This document shows positions 52,871-59,513 of a stretch of 64,000 nt of DNA, piece by piece. Origin of the DNA: Acidaminococcus fermentans_A (GTDB lineage Bacteria > Bacillota > Negativicutes > Acidaminococcales > Acidaminococcaceae); assembly GCF_052216985.1 (NCBI RefSeq), contig NZ_JBQOUY010000001.1, forward strand, positions 1 through 64,000, written 5' to 3'. Below the pieces are notes generated by a model. That model worked only from the letters and a program-made list of their open reading frames with translations, was not told the origin of the DNA and did not search any database. Positions within the stretch are counted from its first letter, which is position 1. Each line of letters begins with the position of its first letter. The position numbers and the translations under genes are program-made.

Positions 52871-53206
52871 TTAGTTTACAAGCTCTTCTATCATTTTGAT
52901 TTTTTCGGCGGCTGTCATGCTGTCGATTTTTTTAGCAAGGGCTTCCCGGATTTCCGGCGTTTCCAAAACGCTGTCCTGGATTTCAAAGCCCAGGGAATGA
53001 ATAAACCCCGCAGAAATCTTTGCGCCAGCAAGAACCTCGCCCAGGATGTGCATTTCTTCCGGAGAAAATTTTGGCGGTTTAGGTGTTAGCTTCATGATTG
53101 CGTCGTACCGCTCCACGATTTCACCCAGGCGGCGGGAAAACCCGCCGTCCGGGGTCTGCTCATTGAGCTTATATAACGGGTCGTTCATGTAAATGGTTTT
53201 TTTCAT
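52871..53206 (-). CDS. Hypothetical protein (prophage-border run, gene 3)
   Basis: A 111-aa protein not recognised. It begins MKKTIYMNDPLYKLNEQ, which could be a short DNA-binding strand, and the rest is helical and charged, with a C-terminal amphipathic helix (MTAAEKIKMIEELVN). The start at 53206 is chosen because AAGGAG lies 8 bases upstream; the frame is open to 53257. It may belong to the prophage as an accessory gene. Confidence 0.7.
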   Translation of the reverse strand: MKKTIYMNDPLYKLNEQTPDGGFSRRLGEIVERYDAIMKLTPKPPKFSPEEMHILGEVLAGAKISAGFIHSLGFEIQDSVLETPEIREALAKKIDSMTAAEKIKMIEELVN

Positions 53207-53219
53207 GGTTTTAACTCCT

Positions 53220-53450
53220 TCATTCAGCGTGGAGACTGAAAATTTCTTCGGCTCCATCCCTGACTATAATCAGCAGGGAATGGGATGCTCCAAATTTCTT
53301 GTCCAGGCGCTGCTGAGTTGGCTTCATTTCTTGAATTAAATCCTGGACCCATGTGTCAACCTGGTGTTCAGCTTCCGCCGGAACAGTCAGCACCCGATAT
53401 GCGTCCTCCTCACCGTTGTCGCCATTAATAAAATTCACAAAACATTTCAT
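53220..53450 (-). CDS. Hypothetical protein (prophage-border run, gene 2)
   Basis: A 76-aa protein not recognised, with mixed alpha/beta composition and no membrane segment. GAAAGGAG lies 10 bases upstream of the ATG. It lies between two other small genes read in the same direction and probably shares their operator-controlled promoter. Confidence 0.68.
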   Translation of the reverse strand: MKCFVNFINGDNGEEDAYRVLTVPAEAEHQVDTWVQDLIQEMKPTQQRLDKKFGASHSLLIIVRDGAEEIFSLHAE

Positions 53451-53488
53451 GGTGTTCAGCTCCTTTCAAGTGGTGGCGGGGCTTAAAA

Positions 53489-53743
53489 TCACTCCTCCCA
53501 GAAATCATCCCAGAAATCATCGTCTTTCGTCATCCACCTCCGGATTTTCCTCTTTGCGCTTTCGTCCGTCATACCATGGAGGGAAAAATCGCAAGTTCCG
53601 AGAACCTGGCTATTTTCGTTCCGGGAAAGGTCGATTCTGAAAACGCCATCTCCTCGATTATTGGTAGCCCAGTAAACATTATCATCGTCGTTCCATCTCC
53701 ACATCCAACGATTCTCGTCTTTTTCATAACTTAATCTCTTCAT
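53489..53743 (-). CDS. Hypothetical acidic, tryptophan-rich protein (prophage-border run, gene 1)
   Basis: An 84-aa protein not recognised. It has eight tryptophans and ends in an acidic tail with the pattern DDDFWDDFWEE. AAAGGAGG lies ahead of the ATG. It is the first gene after a promoter overlapped by repeated TATGTACGCATA sites. Small acidic, aromatic phage proteins are often inhibitors or DNA mimics, but nothing here proves that. Confidence 0.68.
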   Translation of the reverse strand: MKRLSYEKDENRWMWRWNDDDNVYWATNNRGDGVFRIDLSRNENSQVLGTCDFSLHGMTDESAKRKIRRWMTKDDDFWDDFWEE

Positions 53744-53824
53744 GGTTTTTCCTCCTTTGAAGGCTTCCGTTTTTTCGGTGCCGTTCTCAAGTTCTTCAGG
53801 GCTTTCCTTCCTCCCTGTGACTAT

Positions 53825-53894
53825 ATAATACCATATGTACGCATATTTTGCAATAGTTTGTACGCATATTTTTTAAATTTTATATGTATACATA
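53825..53894 (-). promoter_or_regulatory. Promoter with three TATGTACGCATA-type operators
   Basis: On the minus strand TTGCAA (53848-53853) and TATTAT (53825-53830) are 17 bases apart. Three 12-bp near-palindromes lie here: TATGTACGCATA (53834-53845, inside the promoter spacer), TTTGTACGCATA (53857-53868, just upstream of the -35) and TATGTATACATA (53883-53894, a perfect palindrome). The first two are within an identical 14-base direct repeat at a 23-base spacing. This is typical of repressor control. Confidence 0.75.
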
Positions 53895-53897
53895 AAA

Positions 53898-53927
53898 ATA
53901 GAGCCCCCAGGGGCTAGCCCTGGAGGC
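53898..53927. terminator. Terminator of the late/lysis operon
   Basis: GCCCCCAGGG and CCCTGGAGGC form a 10-bp stem (one G-U) with loop GCTAG. TCTATTTTTATG follows on the minus strand and GTTTTTACTT on the plus strand. It lies just past the stop of the last lysis-region gene. Confidence 0.8.
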
Positions 53928-53931
53928 GTTT

Positions 53932-54507
53932 TTACTTGCGGCTGATCCACAGCCTGGTAGCGATCATGGCCCGGTAGTCCGTCTGCATGGTCCGCTGGAG
54001 CTTCCAACCCAGGTAGATCTTCCAGCACCACCGGCCCGTGATCCGGGCCTCGTTTTTGTAGGCCCAGACCAGGCCGGAGCGGCAAAAGTACCATCCGTCC
54101 CCGCTCTTGGTCTGGATCGGGTACTGCTGGGGCCAGACAGTGGCCCCCAAAAGGTAAAAGGCAAAGCCATAGGCGCAGTTGCGATACAGCCAGTGGACCC
54201 GGCAGCAGTAGCGCCGGAGCCGGTCAGCCAGTCCAAACGGCTTGATGAGCCTCTCCGTGTAGCGGATCTGTCCGCACTCCATCCTGTGCTCCTGGATATA
54301 GTGTGCGTCCCAGTCGTAGCGCAGGCAGGATGGCATCCGCCCCATGTCCGTCCGATTGTCCAGGGTGTCGTCCCAGGTCTGCCACATGCGCAGCAGGCCA
54401 GGCAGCTCTCCATGCTCGTCCGCAAAGAGCACCACCAGCCAGTTGGTGAGGTAGCAGAGCACCATGCAGATCAGCTGCAGGGGCAGGTAGATTATGTATC
54501 TTATCAT
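53932..54507 (-). CDS. Phage protein of DUF7338 type
   Basis: A 191-aa protein with an N-terminal membrane helix (about 3-28), a Trp/Tyr/Cys-rich middle and a basic C-terminus. It resembles a family of uncharacterised proteins at the end of phage lysis modules. AAGGAG lies inside the end of the preceding gene, 10 bases from the ATG. The function is unknown. Confidence 0.6.
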   Translation of the reverse strand: MIRYIIYLPLQLICMVLCYLTNWLVVLFADEHGELPGLLRMWQTWDDTLDNRTDMGRMPSCLRYDWDAHYIQEHRMECGQIRYTERLIKPFGLADRLRRYCCRVHWLYRNCAYGFAFYLLGATVWPQQYPIQTKSGDGWYFCRSGLVWAYKNEARITGRWCWKIYLGWKLQRTMQTDYRAMIATRLWISRK

Positions 54508-54511
54508 ATCG

Positions 54512-55093
54512 TCACCACTCCTTAACGGTATATGTGATGGAGCCAGCCTCCACCTTGCGGCCGGTCCTGGTGTAAAGCATGCCCTCCCACCGGCCGTACT
54601 GGTATCCAGCGCCGATGTATGTCTTGTCTCCGGTGGTCATGGCCCCCACCTTGATCTTGTGGGGCTTGCGCAGATTAACCTTGTACACATCCACCTTTTG
54701 ACGGTCGTGGTCAGCCGTGACCACCGTGCGGTCCGCCTTTTCCCTGGCAGCTGCCGGGACGGATGGCTTATCCTCCTGGATGTCCCGGGCCACGGTCTCC
54801 GCTCCGGCCGTCAGATCCGGAGCCTGGACGTAGTAGGTCACCTGGGGCGTGGGCTGGGCCTGCTGGATCCGATAGATCTCCTTGGTCACCGCCCGGGCGG
54901 AGTCCTCGGAAAGCTTGAGCTGATTGGCAGCCTCGACCGGGTCCGTGGTATCCTGATACGGCATCACAGTTGGCTGGGCGGCCTTTTGCTCCTGTTTGCA
55001 TCCATGGATCATCCCTGCGACGAGACAGAGCAAGCCAGCACCTGCCATGATAAGGACCGTCTTCCGGACGTCCGGGTCCTGCATATCTATCAT
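54512..55093 (-). CDS. Membrane-anchored phage protein, possible spanin
   Basis: A 193-aa protein with one N-terminal membrane segment ending in a cysteine (about 10-32, HGC) and a long soluble part with a helical middle. The position directly after the amidase gene and the single anchor plus coiled part suggest a spanin that disrupts the outer membrane. This fits a diderm host but is inference. The ATG at 55093 is favoured (GGGAG eight bases ahead); a GTG at 55102 would overlap the amidase stop. Confidence 0.55.
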   Translation of the reverse strand: MIDMQDPDVRKTVLIMAGAGLLCLVAGMIHGCKQEQKAAQPTVMPYQDTTDPVEAANQLKLSEDSARAVTKEIYRIQQAQPTPQVTYYVQAPDLTAGAETVARDIQEDKPSVPAAAREKADRTVVTADHDRQKVDVYKVNLRKPHKIKVGAMTTGDKTYIGAGYQYGRWEGMLYTRTGRKVEAGSITYTVKEW

Positions 55094-55098
55094 AGGGA

Positions 55099-55695
55099 TC
55101 ACTCCCCCATCTGCTGGCGGTACCAGATTGCCTTACCCCGGAGCACGTTGCCCCCGGTCCGAGGATCATCATAGTCGACGGTCCACTCCGGGCTCTCAGC
55201 TGTGCCCAGGTACTGGAGATCCCAGCGCTCGCAGGTGGTCTGGGGCCCGTACTCATCTTCTACGGGCAGCAGGCCGTCGATGTTGTCCGCGGCCTCTGCA
55301 TGGGTCAGTACCCGATCCCGGTCGATAGTCAGCCATAAGGCTTTGGCCAGGACAGCCACCACCTGGGCCATGGCCTCGATCTGGGCAGCCGTGGGCGGAT
55401 AGTCCCCCAGGTCTGCCGTATCGGCTCCATAGCAGCAGCACAGTGTCACGCCTACAGAGCCCGTGTTACGATGCCATGTGTGAGCAAGAGTCTCGCTCAG
55501 GTCGTCTGTGCTGGCATAGATAGTCCCGTCCTGGTCGATGTTGAGATGGTAGTCATCAAAAAACTGGCCATAACGGCCAGCAGTCCAATGCAGATAGATT
55601 TTGACATCTCTCCGCATGTTCCGGGCATCCTCCCAGAGCTGGGCACGGGACGCCTCAGCCTGCGTCCGGATGTCGTCCAGAGTCACTTGTCTCAT
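55099..55695 (-). CDS. Phage endolysin, N-acetylmuramoyl-L-alanine amidase
   Basis: A 198-aa Amidase_2-type endolysin that cuts the amide bond between muramic acid and the stem peptide. The zinc-site motifs LHWTAG (about 35-40) and THAEAAD (second histidine) are visible. AAGGAGG lies eight bases ahead of the ATG, inside the end of the holin-like gene (41-base overlap). Confidence 0.8.
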   Translation of the reverse strand: MRQVTLDDIRTQAEASRAQLWEDARNMRRDVKIYLHWTAGRYGQFFDDYHLNIDQDGTIYASTDDLSETLAHTWHRNTGSVGVTLCCCYGADTADLGDYPPTAAQIEAMAQVVAVLAKALWLTIDRDRVLTHAEAADNIDGLLPVEDEYGPQTTCERWDLQYLGTAESPEWTVDYDDPRTGGNVLRGKAIWYRQQMGE

Positions 55696-56020
55696 TTTTA
55701 GCTGCCTCCTTATCTTGCCCCTCCTGGTCTACGTCCGGCACCCCGTCCCCATTCTCGTCTCGGACCCGGGGAACCAGGTTGAGGGCTGCGGTCACGGCGG
55801 CCGGGGCAAAGATCTGACCACTGATCCGCAGGCAGCTGTCGATCATGGGGATCACCCACGGGTCGTGCCTGCCTGTCACCATGGACCACCCCCAGGCGGC
55901 GAGGGCCAGCACGTAGGGGGTGAGGCCCAGCAGGACGATGACCCTAAAAAGCCAGACGGACCGGATCTCAAACCGCAGCCGTTTGAGCTGTTTTAGTTGA
56001 CTAAAGATTTGCTTATACAT
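55655..56020 (-). CDS. Holin-like phage membrane protein
   Basis: A 121-aa protein with two membrane segments (about 24-48 and 57-85) and a charged C-terminal tail. Its place just before the endolysin gene suggests a holin, but its sequence fits no family that I can name. It overlaps both neighbours. Confidence 0.55.
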   Translation of the reverse strand: MYKQIFSQLKQLKRLRFEIRSVWLFRVIVLLGLTPYVLALAAWGWSMVTGRHDPWVIPMIDSCLRISGQIFAPAAVTAALNLVPRVRDENGDGVPDVDQEGQDKEAAKNETSDSGRHPDAG

Positions 56021-56277
56021 CTTTTTTGCTGCTCCTCCAGTCGGTCAATCCTGTGGCCATTGCTCTTACAGCGGTCCTCCACCCTCTGTATCCGGAGCTC
56101 CAGCTCCTGCCTGCGGTTTTGTTCCTCGGTGAGGAGGTCCGACAGGCGGTTGAGTGCCTGGATGGTGCGCTGGAGCAGGTCCTGGAGGGGCTTTGTAAAA
56201 GACCTGATTATAAAAAAGAGGACGGCCCCGAAAAAGCCCAGGACCGCCACCATGTCTCCGAGGGAGATGCTCTCCAT
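55993..56277 (-). CDS. XhlA-like membrane/coiled-coil phage protein
   Basis: A 94-aa protein with one N-terminal membrane helix (about 7-27) followed by a coiled coil (about 35-85). This is the layout of haemolysin XhlA or BhlA-type holin accessory proteins. It is the first membrane protein of the lysis module. Confidence 0.6.
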   Translation of the reverse strand: MESISLGDMVAVLGFFGAVLFFIIRSFTKPLQDLLQRTIQALNRLSDLLTEEQNRRQELELRIQRVEDRCKSNGHRIDRLEEQQKRCISKSLVN

Positions 56278-56293
56278 ACGGGGTCACCCCTCT

Positions 56294-56434
56294 CTACTTG
56301 GCTTCCGCCTCTTTGTCCGTGTCGATTTTGACCACCACCTGACCGCAGGCGATGCACTTGTCGTTGATGCATTTTCCCGTGGTCTGGTCAACCTTGTGAG
56401 CGCAGTAAGGGCACCGTTTTGCAACTCTGATCAT
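56294..56434 (-). CDS. Small zinc-ribbon phage protein
   Basis: A 46-aa protein with four cysteines in two pairs, CPYC (residues 8-11) and CIAC (about 28-31), likely binding one zinc ion; the tail is charged. GGAGG lies eight bases ahead of the ATG, and the start overlaps the stop of the upstream gene as ATGA. The role is unknown. Confidence 0.7.
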   Translation of the reverse strand: MIRVAKRCPYCAHKVDQTTGKCINDKCIACGQVVVKIDTDKEAEAK

Positions 56435-56868
56435 TTTAATGCCTCCATTCCGTCTTTATAGCTCGCCTGCAGGTCTCTAAAGTCGCTCTGGATGCTGGCC
56501 TTGGCATCCGTGTCGCCGTTGAGCTCTGCCACCTGCAGGGCAGTGGTCAGCTCGGCCACCTGGGCTTTGTAATCGGCGGTCAGCTCTGCCTGCTGGGCCG
56601 CCTTTTTCTCGGCCTCCGTAGGCTCGGGGGCCACATACTTGACGGGCTTGCCGTCTGCGCCCCGGACGTAGTCGCCCGACAGATACAGGCTGTAGTCGTC
56701 GGCGGAGATCACCTCCACCACAGCAGCATCGGCAAAGGCTGCCTTGCCTTTGGCTACGGCGTCGGCCACAGCCTGAGTATCATCAGGGAGGCCGTCAAAG
56801 ATCAGGCTGCCCACCCGCTTGCCGGTCGTATCAAACCCGGCCACATAGTAGTCAACGTTGCTTACCAT
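56431..56868 (-). CDS. Phage protein, tail-fibre-associated type
   Basis: A 145-aa protein. The N-terminal half has beta strands (MVSNVDYYVAGFD). The C-terminal half is a helical, Ala/Glu-rich segment after a PEPTEAEKK motif. Proteins with this tail are common between fibre and lysis genes of phages and may assist fibre assembly; this is only suggested by position. The plus-strand recombinase gene starts 43 bases away, divergently. Confidence 0.6.
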   Translation of the reverse strand: MVSNVDYYVAGFDTTGKRVGSLIFDGLPDDTQAVADAVAKGKAAFADAAVVEVISADDYSLYLSGDYVRGADGKPVKYVAPEPTEAEKKAAQQAELTADYKAQVAELTTALQVAELNGDTDAKASIQSDFRDLQASYKDGMEALK

Positions 56869-56911
56869 GTCTTATCATCTCCTTATCATAGTCAAAAAAG
56901 GGGTTGTTAAA

Positions 56912-57937
56912 ATGCGTAAACCTAACGGTTATGGGTCAATCAAACATCTGTCAGGTCGTCGGAGGAGGCCGTTTGTCTTTGTAGTGACGGAGCAGGGTCG
57001 GCAAAAGCCGGTTGAGTACTTTTCCTCCCAGGTAGAGGCTGAGATTTTTGCCGCTGACTACAACAAGATCCATCGACACACCTCCTTAGCCGGCCATCGG
57101 GAGACCCTGGCCGAAGTCTACTGCCGCTGGCGTGCGGCCCACATCGCTGATACGGAGCCATCTGCCAGCACCATCACAAGCTACGCCAACAGCTGGCGCC
57201 ACCTGGAGAGTCTGGGGCAGGAGCCTATAGCTGAGCTCAAGCATCGGGACTACCAGGGCGTTTTGGATGGGATGAGAAAAAGCGGGCTGGGGTACAGCTC
57301 GCTCAAAAAAGTCCGGTCACTTATATCCTTGGTCGAAAAGTATGCCCTAGAGACTGAGGTCATCTCCAGGGCTTATGCACCGCTCCTCCGGATCGGTAAA
57401 AACCACCCGGTCCGTCCGCACCACGTCATCAGCCGCCAAAAGATCAACCGGCTGTGGGCCAATACGGACCAGCCCGGGGCGGATACCGTCCTGATCCTCC
57501 TCTACACAGGCCTGCGCTGCGGGGAGCTGCTGGCCCTCCGTAAAGCAGATGTCAGTCTCAGGCAGCAGGCCATCCAGATCACCCGGTCCAAGACACAGGC
57601 CGGGATCCGGACCATCCCCATCCACCACAGGATCCTGCCTCTCATAGCCGCCCGGATGGACGGCCCGGGAGAGATGCTGATCACGGATGCTGCAGGCAAG
57701 GGCTACAGCTACCCCCGATACTGCACTGTCTGGCACCGGGCCATGGCCCTGGTCAACGGCAGCAAGCACACCACTCACGACTGCCGCCATACCGTAGCCA
57801 CTCTCCTGGACAATGCCGGGGCCAACGAGACCGCCAAAAGACGTATCCTGGGGCATGCTGGAGGCGATGTCACGGAGCGGGTGTACACGCACAAGGGACT
57901 GCGGCAGCTCCGTCGCTGTATCGAGCTGCTTAAATAG
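56912..57937 (+). CDS. Tyrosine recombinase, probable fibre-tip shufflon (Rci-like) recombinase
   Basis: A 341-aa tyrosine recombinase. An N-terminal arm-binding-like segment (MRKPNGYGSIKHLSG) and SAM-like core-binding domain (about 60-150) are followed by a complete catalytic domain: TGLRCGELL (Arg), HDCRHTVAT (HxxR), LGHAGGDV and ERVYTHKG (nucleophile Tyr). The start at 56912 has AAGGGG upstream; an earlier in-frame ATG at 56858 has none. It is read against all neighbouring late genes, inside the prophage and not at its end. It points directly at four fibre-tip cassettes with a shared repeat, so I infer that it shuffles them. The alternative is a displaced phage integrase. Confidence 0.88.
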   Translation: MRKPNGYGSIKHLSGRRRRPFVFVVTEQGRQKPVEYFSSQVEAEIFAADYNKIHRHTSLAGHRETLAEVYCRWRAAHIADTEPSASTITSYANSWRHLESLGQEPIAELKHRDYQGVLDGMRKSGLGYSSLKKVRSLISLVEKYALETEVISRAYAPLLRIGKNHPVRPHHVISRQKINRLWANTDQPGADTVLILLYTGLRCGELLALRKADVSLRQQAIQITRSKTQAGIRTIPIHHRILPLIAARMDGPGEMLITDAAGKGYSYPRYCTVWHRAMALVNGSKHTTHDCRHTVATLLDNAGANETAKRRILGHAGGDVTERVYTHKGLRQLRRCIELLK

Positions 57938-58129
57938 CGTGTTACTGATGCGCTACTGACCAGGTGTGTCAGATGGCGTCGAGGCTAGGTCTGCAGCCGT
58001 AGAGGCCTTGTTACTGATGATACCCGGGCAGATGGGCAAAACGGGCTATAAAAAAGGTTTTGCCCAGGGCTGTCAGACGGTCTTACCGGCATATAAGCCG
58101 GTAAGAAGGGCTAAAGACTGGCCTTTTTG
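57938..58129. other. Spacer between recombinase and cassette D
   Basis: No gene is seen. It has a 10-bp direct repeat GTTACTGATG (57941-57950 and 58010-58019), possibly recombinase arm sites. Three hairpins lie in it: GGGCAAAAC/GTTTTGCCC (58034-58065), CTTACCGGC/GCCGGTAAG (58082-58105) and CTGGCC/GGCCGG around TTTTT (about 58118-58134). Confidence 0.45.
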
Positions 58130-58318
58130 GCCGGTATACAGTGGGGAGATAGCCACGAAGGCACTAGGCTCACTTTACCCTTATCAGCTTCTCTGCTGAG
58201 GACTGTGGGCATGCACGAAGGCGCTACAAAGCAAGTAGTCTCTTACAACATCATCAACGGGGAATGGGTCGGCCAAGATACAAATAGTGCGTTATGGTAT
58301 ATCGCTATTTGCAAATAG
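58130..58318 (+). pseudogene. Silent fibre-tip cassette D (inverted)
   Basis: A start-less open frame on the plus strand, opposite to the fibre gene. It begins at the shared repeat (reading Ile-Gln-Trp-Gly-Asp) and ends at TAG 58316-58318, giving about 60 residues with the LTLPLSASLL pattern seen in the other tips. If the segment between this repeat and the one at 58912-58921 were inverted, this cassette would join the fibre gene in frame. Its last codons share the palindrome GCTATTTGCAAATAGC (58304-58319) with cassette C. Confidence 0.75.
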
Positions 58319-58491
58319 CAAGAAAGGAAAGCGTTTCATCTGTGTTAAGGCTAGATACGACCCTCGTCCCACTCAGACCGTTATACTGCGCTGAAACGCC
58401 GTAATGCTGGATATACCCATTAAGCATAGTGGAGGACAGCGGTAATGTGAAAGAACCAGAGCCATTGGTGATTTGGAAATTTCCCCACTGT
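58305..58491 (-). pseudogene. Silent fibre-tip cassette C
   Basis: A start-less frame on the minus strand, from the shared repeat (58482-58491, reading Gln-Trp-Gly) to TAG at 58305-58307, about 62 residues. It contains FTLPLSSTMLN, clearly related to cassettes A and D. It lies tail to tail with cassette D; both end in AICK and their stop codons overlap within one palindrome. It has no ribosome site of its own. Confidence 0.75.
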
Positions 58492-58493
58492 GT

Positions 58494-58728
58494 CTACTTG
58501 CCAATGACAAGCCAGTAAATCTGACCTTGTGCACCAGTATCAGCATTTAGGTTGGATCCATCAGTAATCCTGACAAAGTATGGAAACCCAGTCATAAACT
58601 CAGACTCCTTGCCAGTTAGTTTGGGGATAATCAACGAATATCCACCGGACGCTAAGACGGTGAAGGCTCGGGTAAACGTTACTGGGTAGGCAACGCGTCG
58701 ATTCGTCCCGTTGTATCTTCCCCACTGT
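58494..58728 (-). pseudogene. Silent fibre-tip cassette B
   Basis: A start-less frame on the minus strand from the shared repeat (58719-58728, reading Arg-Gln-Trp-Gly-Arg) to TAG at 58494-58496, about 76 residues. It has YPVTFTRAFTVLA and ends WLVIGK, matching the layout of a Gp53-like C-terminal fibre domain. Its repeat begins directly after the stop codon of the expressed fibre gene, in direct orientation to it. Confidence 0.75.
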
Positions 58729-59199
58729 CTATTTGAACAGGCCAAGCACGTAACCGTTTACATTTTTGGCCTCAGAGAACAGTATTTTACCGTTATACGA
58801 CGGCCACATGTCATACCGGGTATCGCCACCATGGACGGATACGACGTTGAGCATTGTCGCGGTAAGCGGCCAGGGGATGGTGACAGAGTAACCGGACCCC
58901 ATAGCCACATCTACCCACTGTATAATTAGGCCCCCAAAGAAGCTGCCCAGGCATACATATCCGTTGGTGTCAATGCTGTACTTCACACCGGAGGCATTGA
59001 GCACCAGCTTGAGCAGCTGGCCGAACCAGCTGCCCGTCTGCAGGGCGCTGATGACGGACTGGGCGGTGGTGGCGGCCAGCTGGTTGAGCAGGCCCTTGCC
59101 AAAGTCGGTGATCTGCCCCACCTCAGTTTCCGGGTGCAGGGTGTCGTAGGCCTTACTGGTGCTGTTCCAGTGGTGCAAAATGGATTTTAATACGCTCAT
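58729..59199 (-). CDS. Phage tail-fibre protein with exchangeable tip (expressed cassette A)
   Basis: A 156-aa protein. The first ~92 residues are constant: a helical segment, then GLLNQLAATTAQSVISALQ and a strand region. From the repeat at 58912-58921 (LIIQWVD) onward the tip is a beta-rich domain similar to phage Gp53-like C-terminal fibre domains (QW start, SVTIPWPLTATMLN, ending GYVLGLFK). It starts with an ATGA overlap with the preceding fibre ORF. The tip should bind the host surface. Three silent alternative tips lie directly downstream. Confidence 0.8.
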   Translation of the reverse strand: MSVLKSILHHWNSTSKAYDTLHPETEVGQITDFGKGLLNQLAATTAQSVISALQTGSWFGQLLKLVLNASGVKYSIDTNGYVCLGSFFGGLIIQWVDVAMGSGYSVTIPWPLTATMLNVVSVHGGDTRYDMWPSYNGKILFSEAKNVNGYVLGLFK

Positions 59200-59501
59200 G
59201 ATTTAACCTCCATCCAAATGGCATTTTGGTCGGTGGGCTGAGTACTGCCCACCACCATGTTTTCCATGCTGACCTCGATCCAGGTGCTGGACCCGGACGG
59301 CAGGATCGATACGGTCACGTCGGCGGGCATGGACAGATACGGCAGGCTGGTCCATGCAGTCTTTCCATCTCCCGCCTTGATTCGGTGGGTATCAGACTCG
59401 ATGCCCAGCTCTCCAGCCATGAGCACCGGGTTGACCGATGCCCACCGGGCCGACGTATCGATCCGGGTCATGACCCGGCCCTTGATGTTCTGGGTGGCCA
59501 T
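59196..59501 (-). CDS. Short phage fibre protein
   Basis: A 101-aa protein. It begins with the MTD-N-terminal-like pattern seen in many fibres: ASVNPVLMAGELGIESDTHRIKAGDGKTAWTSLPY, a domain that docks fibres to the baseplate or to each other. A short beta segment follows. It overlaps the variable-tip gene by four bases, so the two are probably made together and may form one fibre. Confidence 0.7.
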   Translation of the reverse strand: MATQNIKGRVMTRIDTSARWASVNPVLMAGELGIESDTHRIKAGDGKTAWTSLPYLSMPADVTVSILPSGSSTWIEVSMENMVVGSTQPTDQNAIWMEVKS

Positions 59502-59513
59502 TTGACCACCCCC

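Larger units (their letters stand above)
58138..58921. repeat. Four ACAGTGGGGA recombination-site-like repeats
   Basis: Ten-base repeats mark the first codons of each tip: 58138-58147 (plus strand), 58482-58491, 58719-58728 and 58912-58921 (all minus strand; the last reads ACAGTGGGTA). The shared extended form is ACAGTGGGGARAT. In all four the frame is CAG TGG (Gln-Trp), so exchange at any pair would keep the reading frame. One site is inverted relative to three, allowing inversions; the three direct sites would also allow deletions. Confidence 0.78.

Noticed and set aside
56912..58129. Recombinase plus GTTACTGATG repeats read as an ordinary phage integrase with attP
   Set aside because: Late phage genes lie on both sides of it, so an integrated prophage boundary cannot be here. 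The adjacent start-less tip cassettes explain it better. Not fully excluded, since the direct repeats could be arm sites of an integrase.
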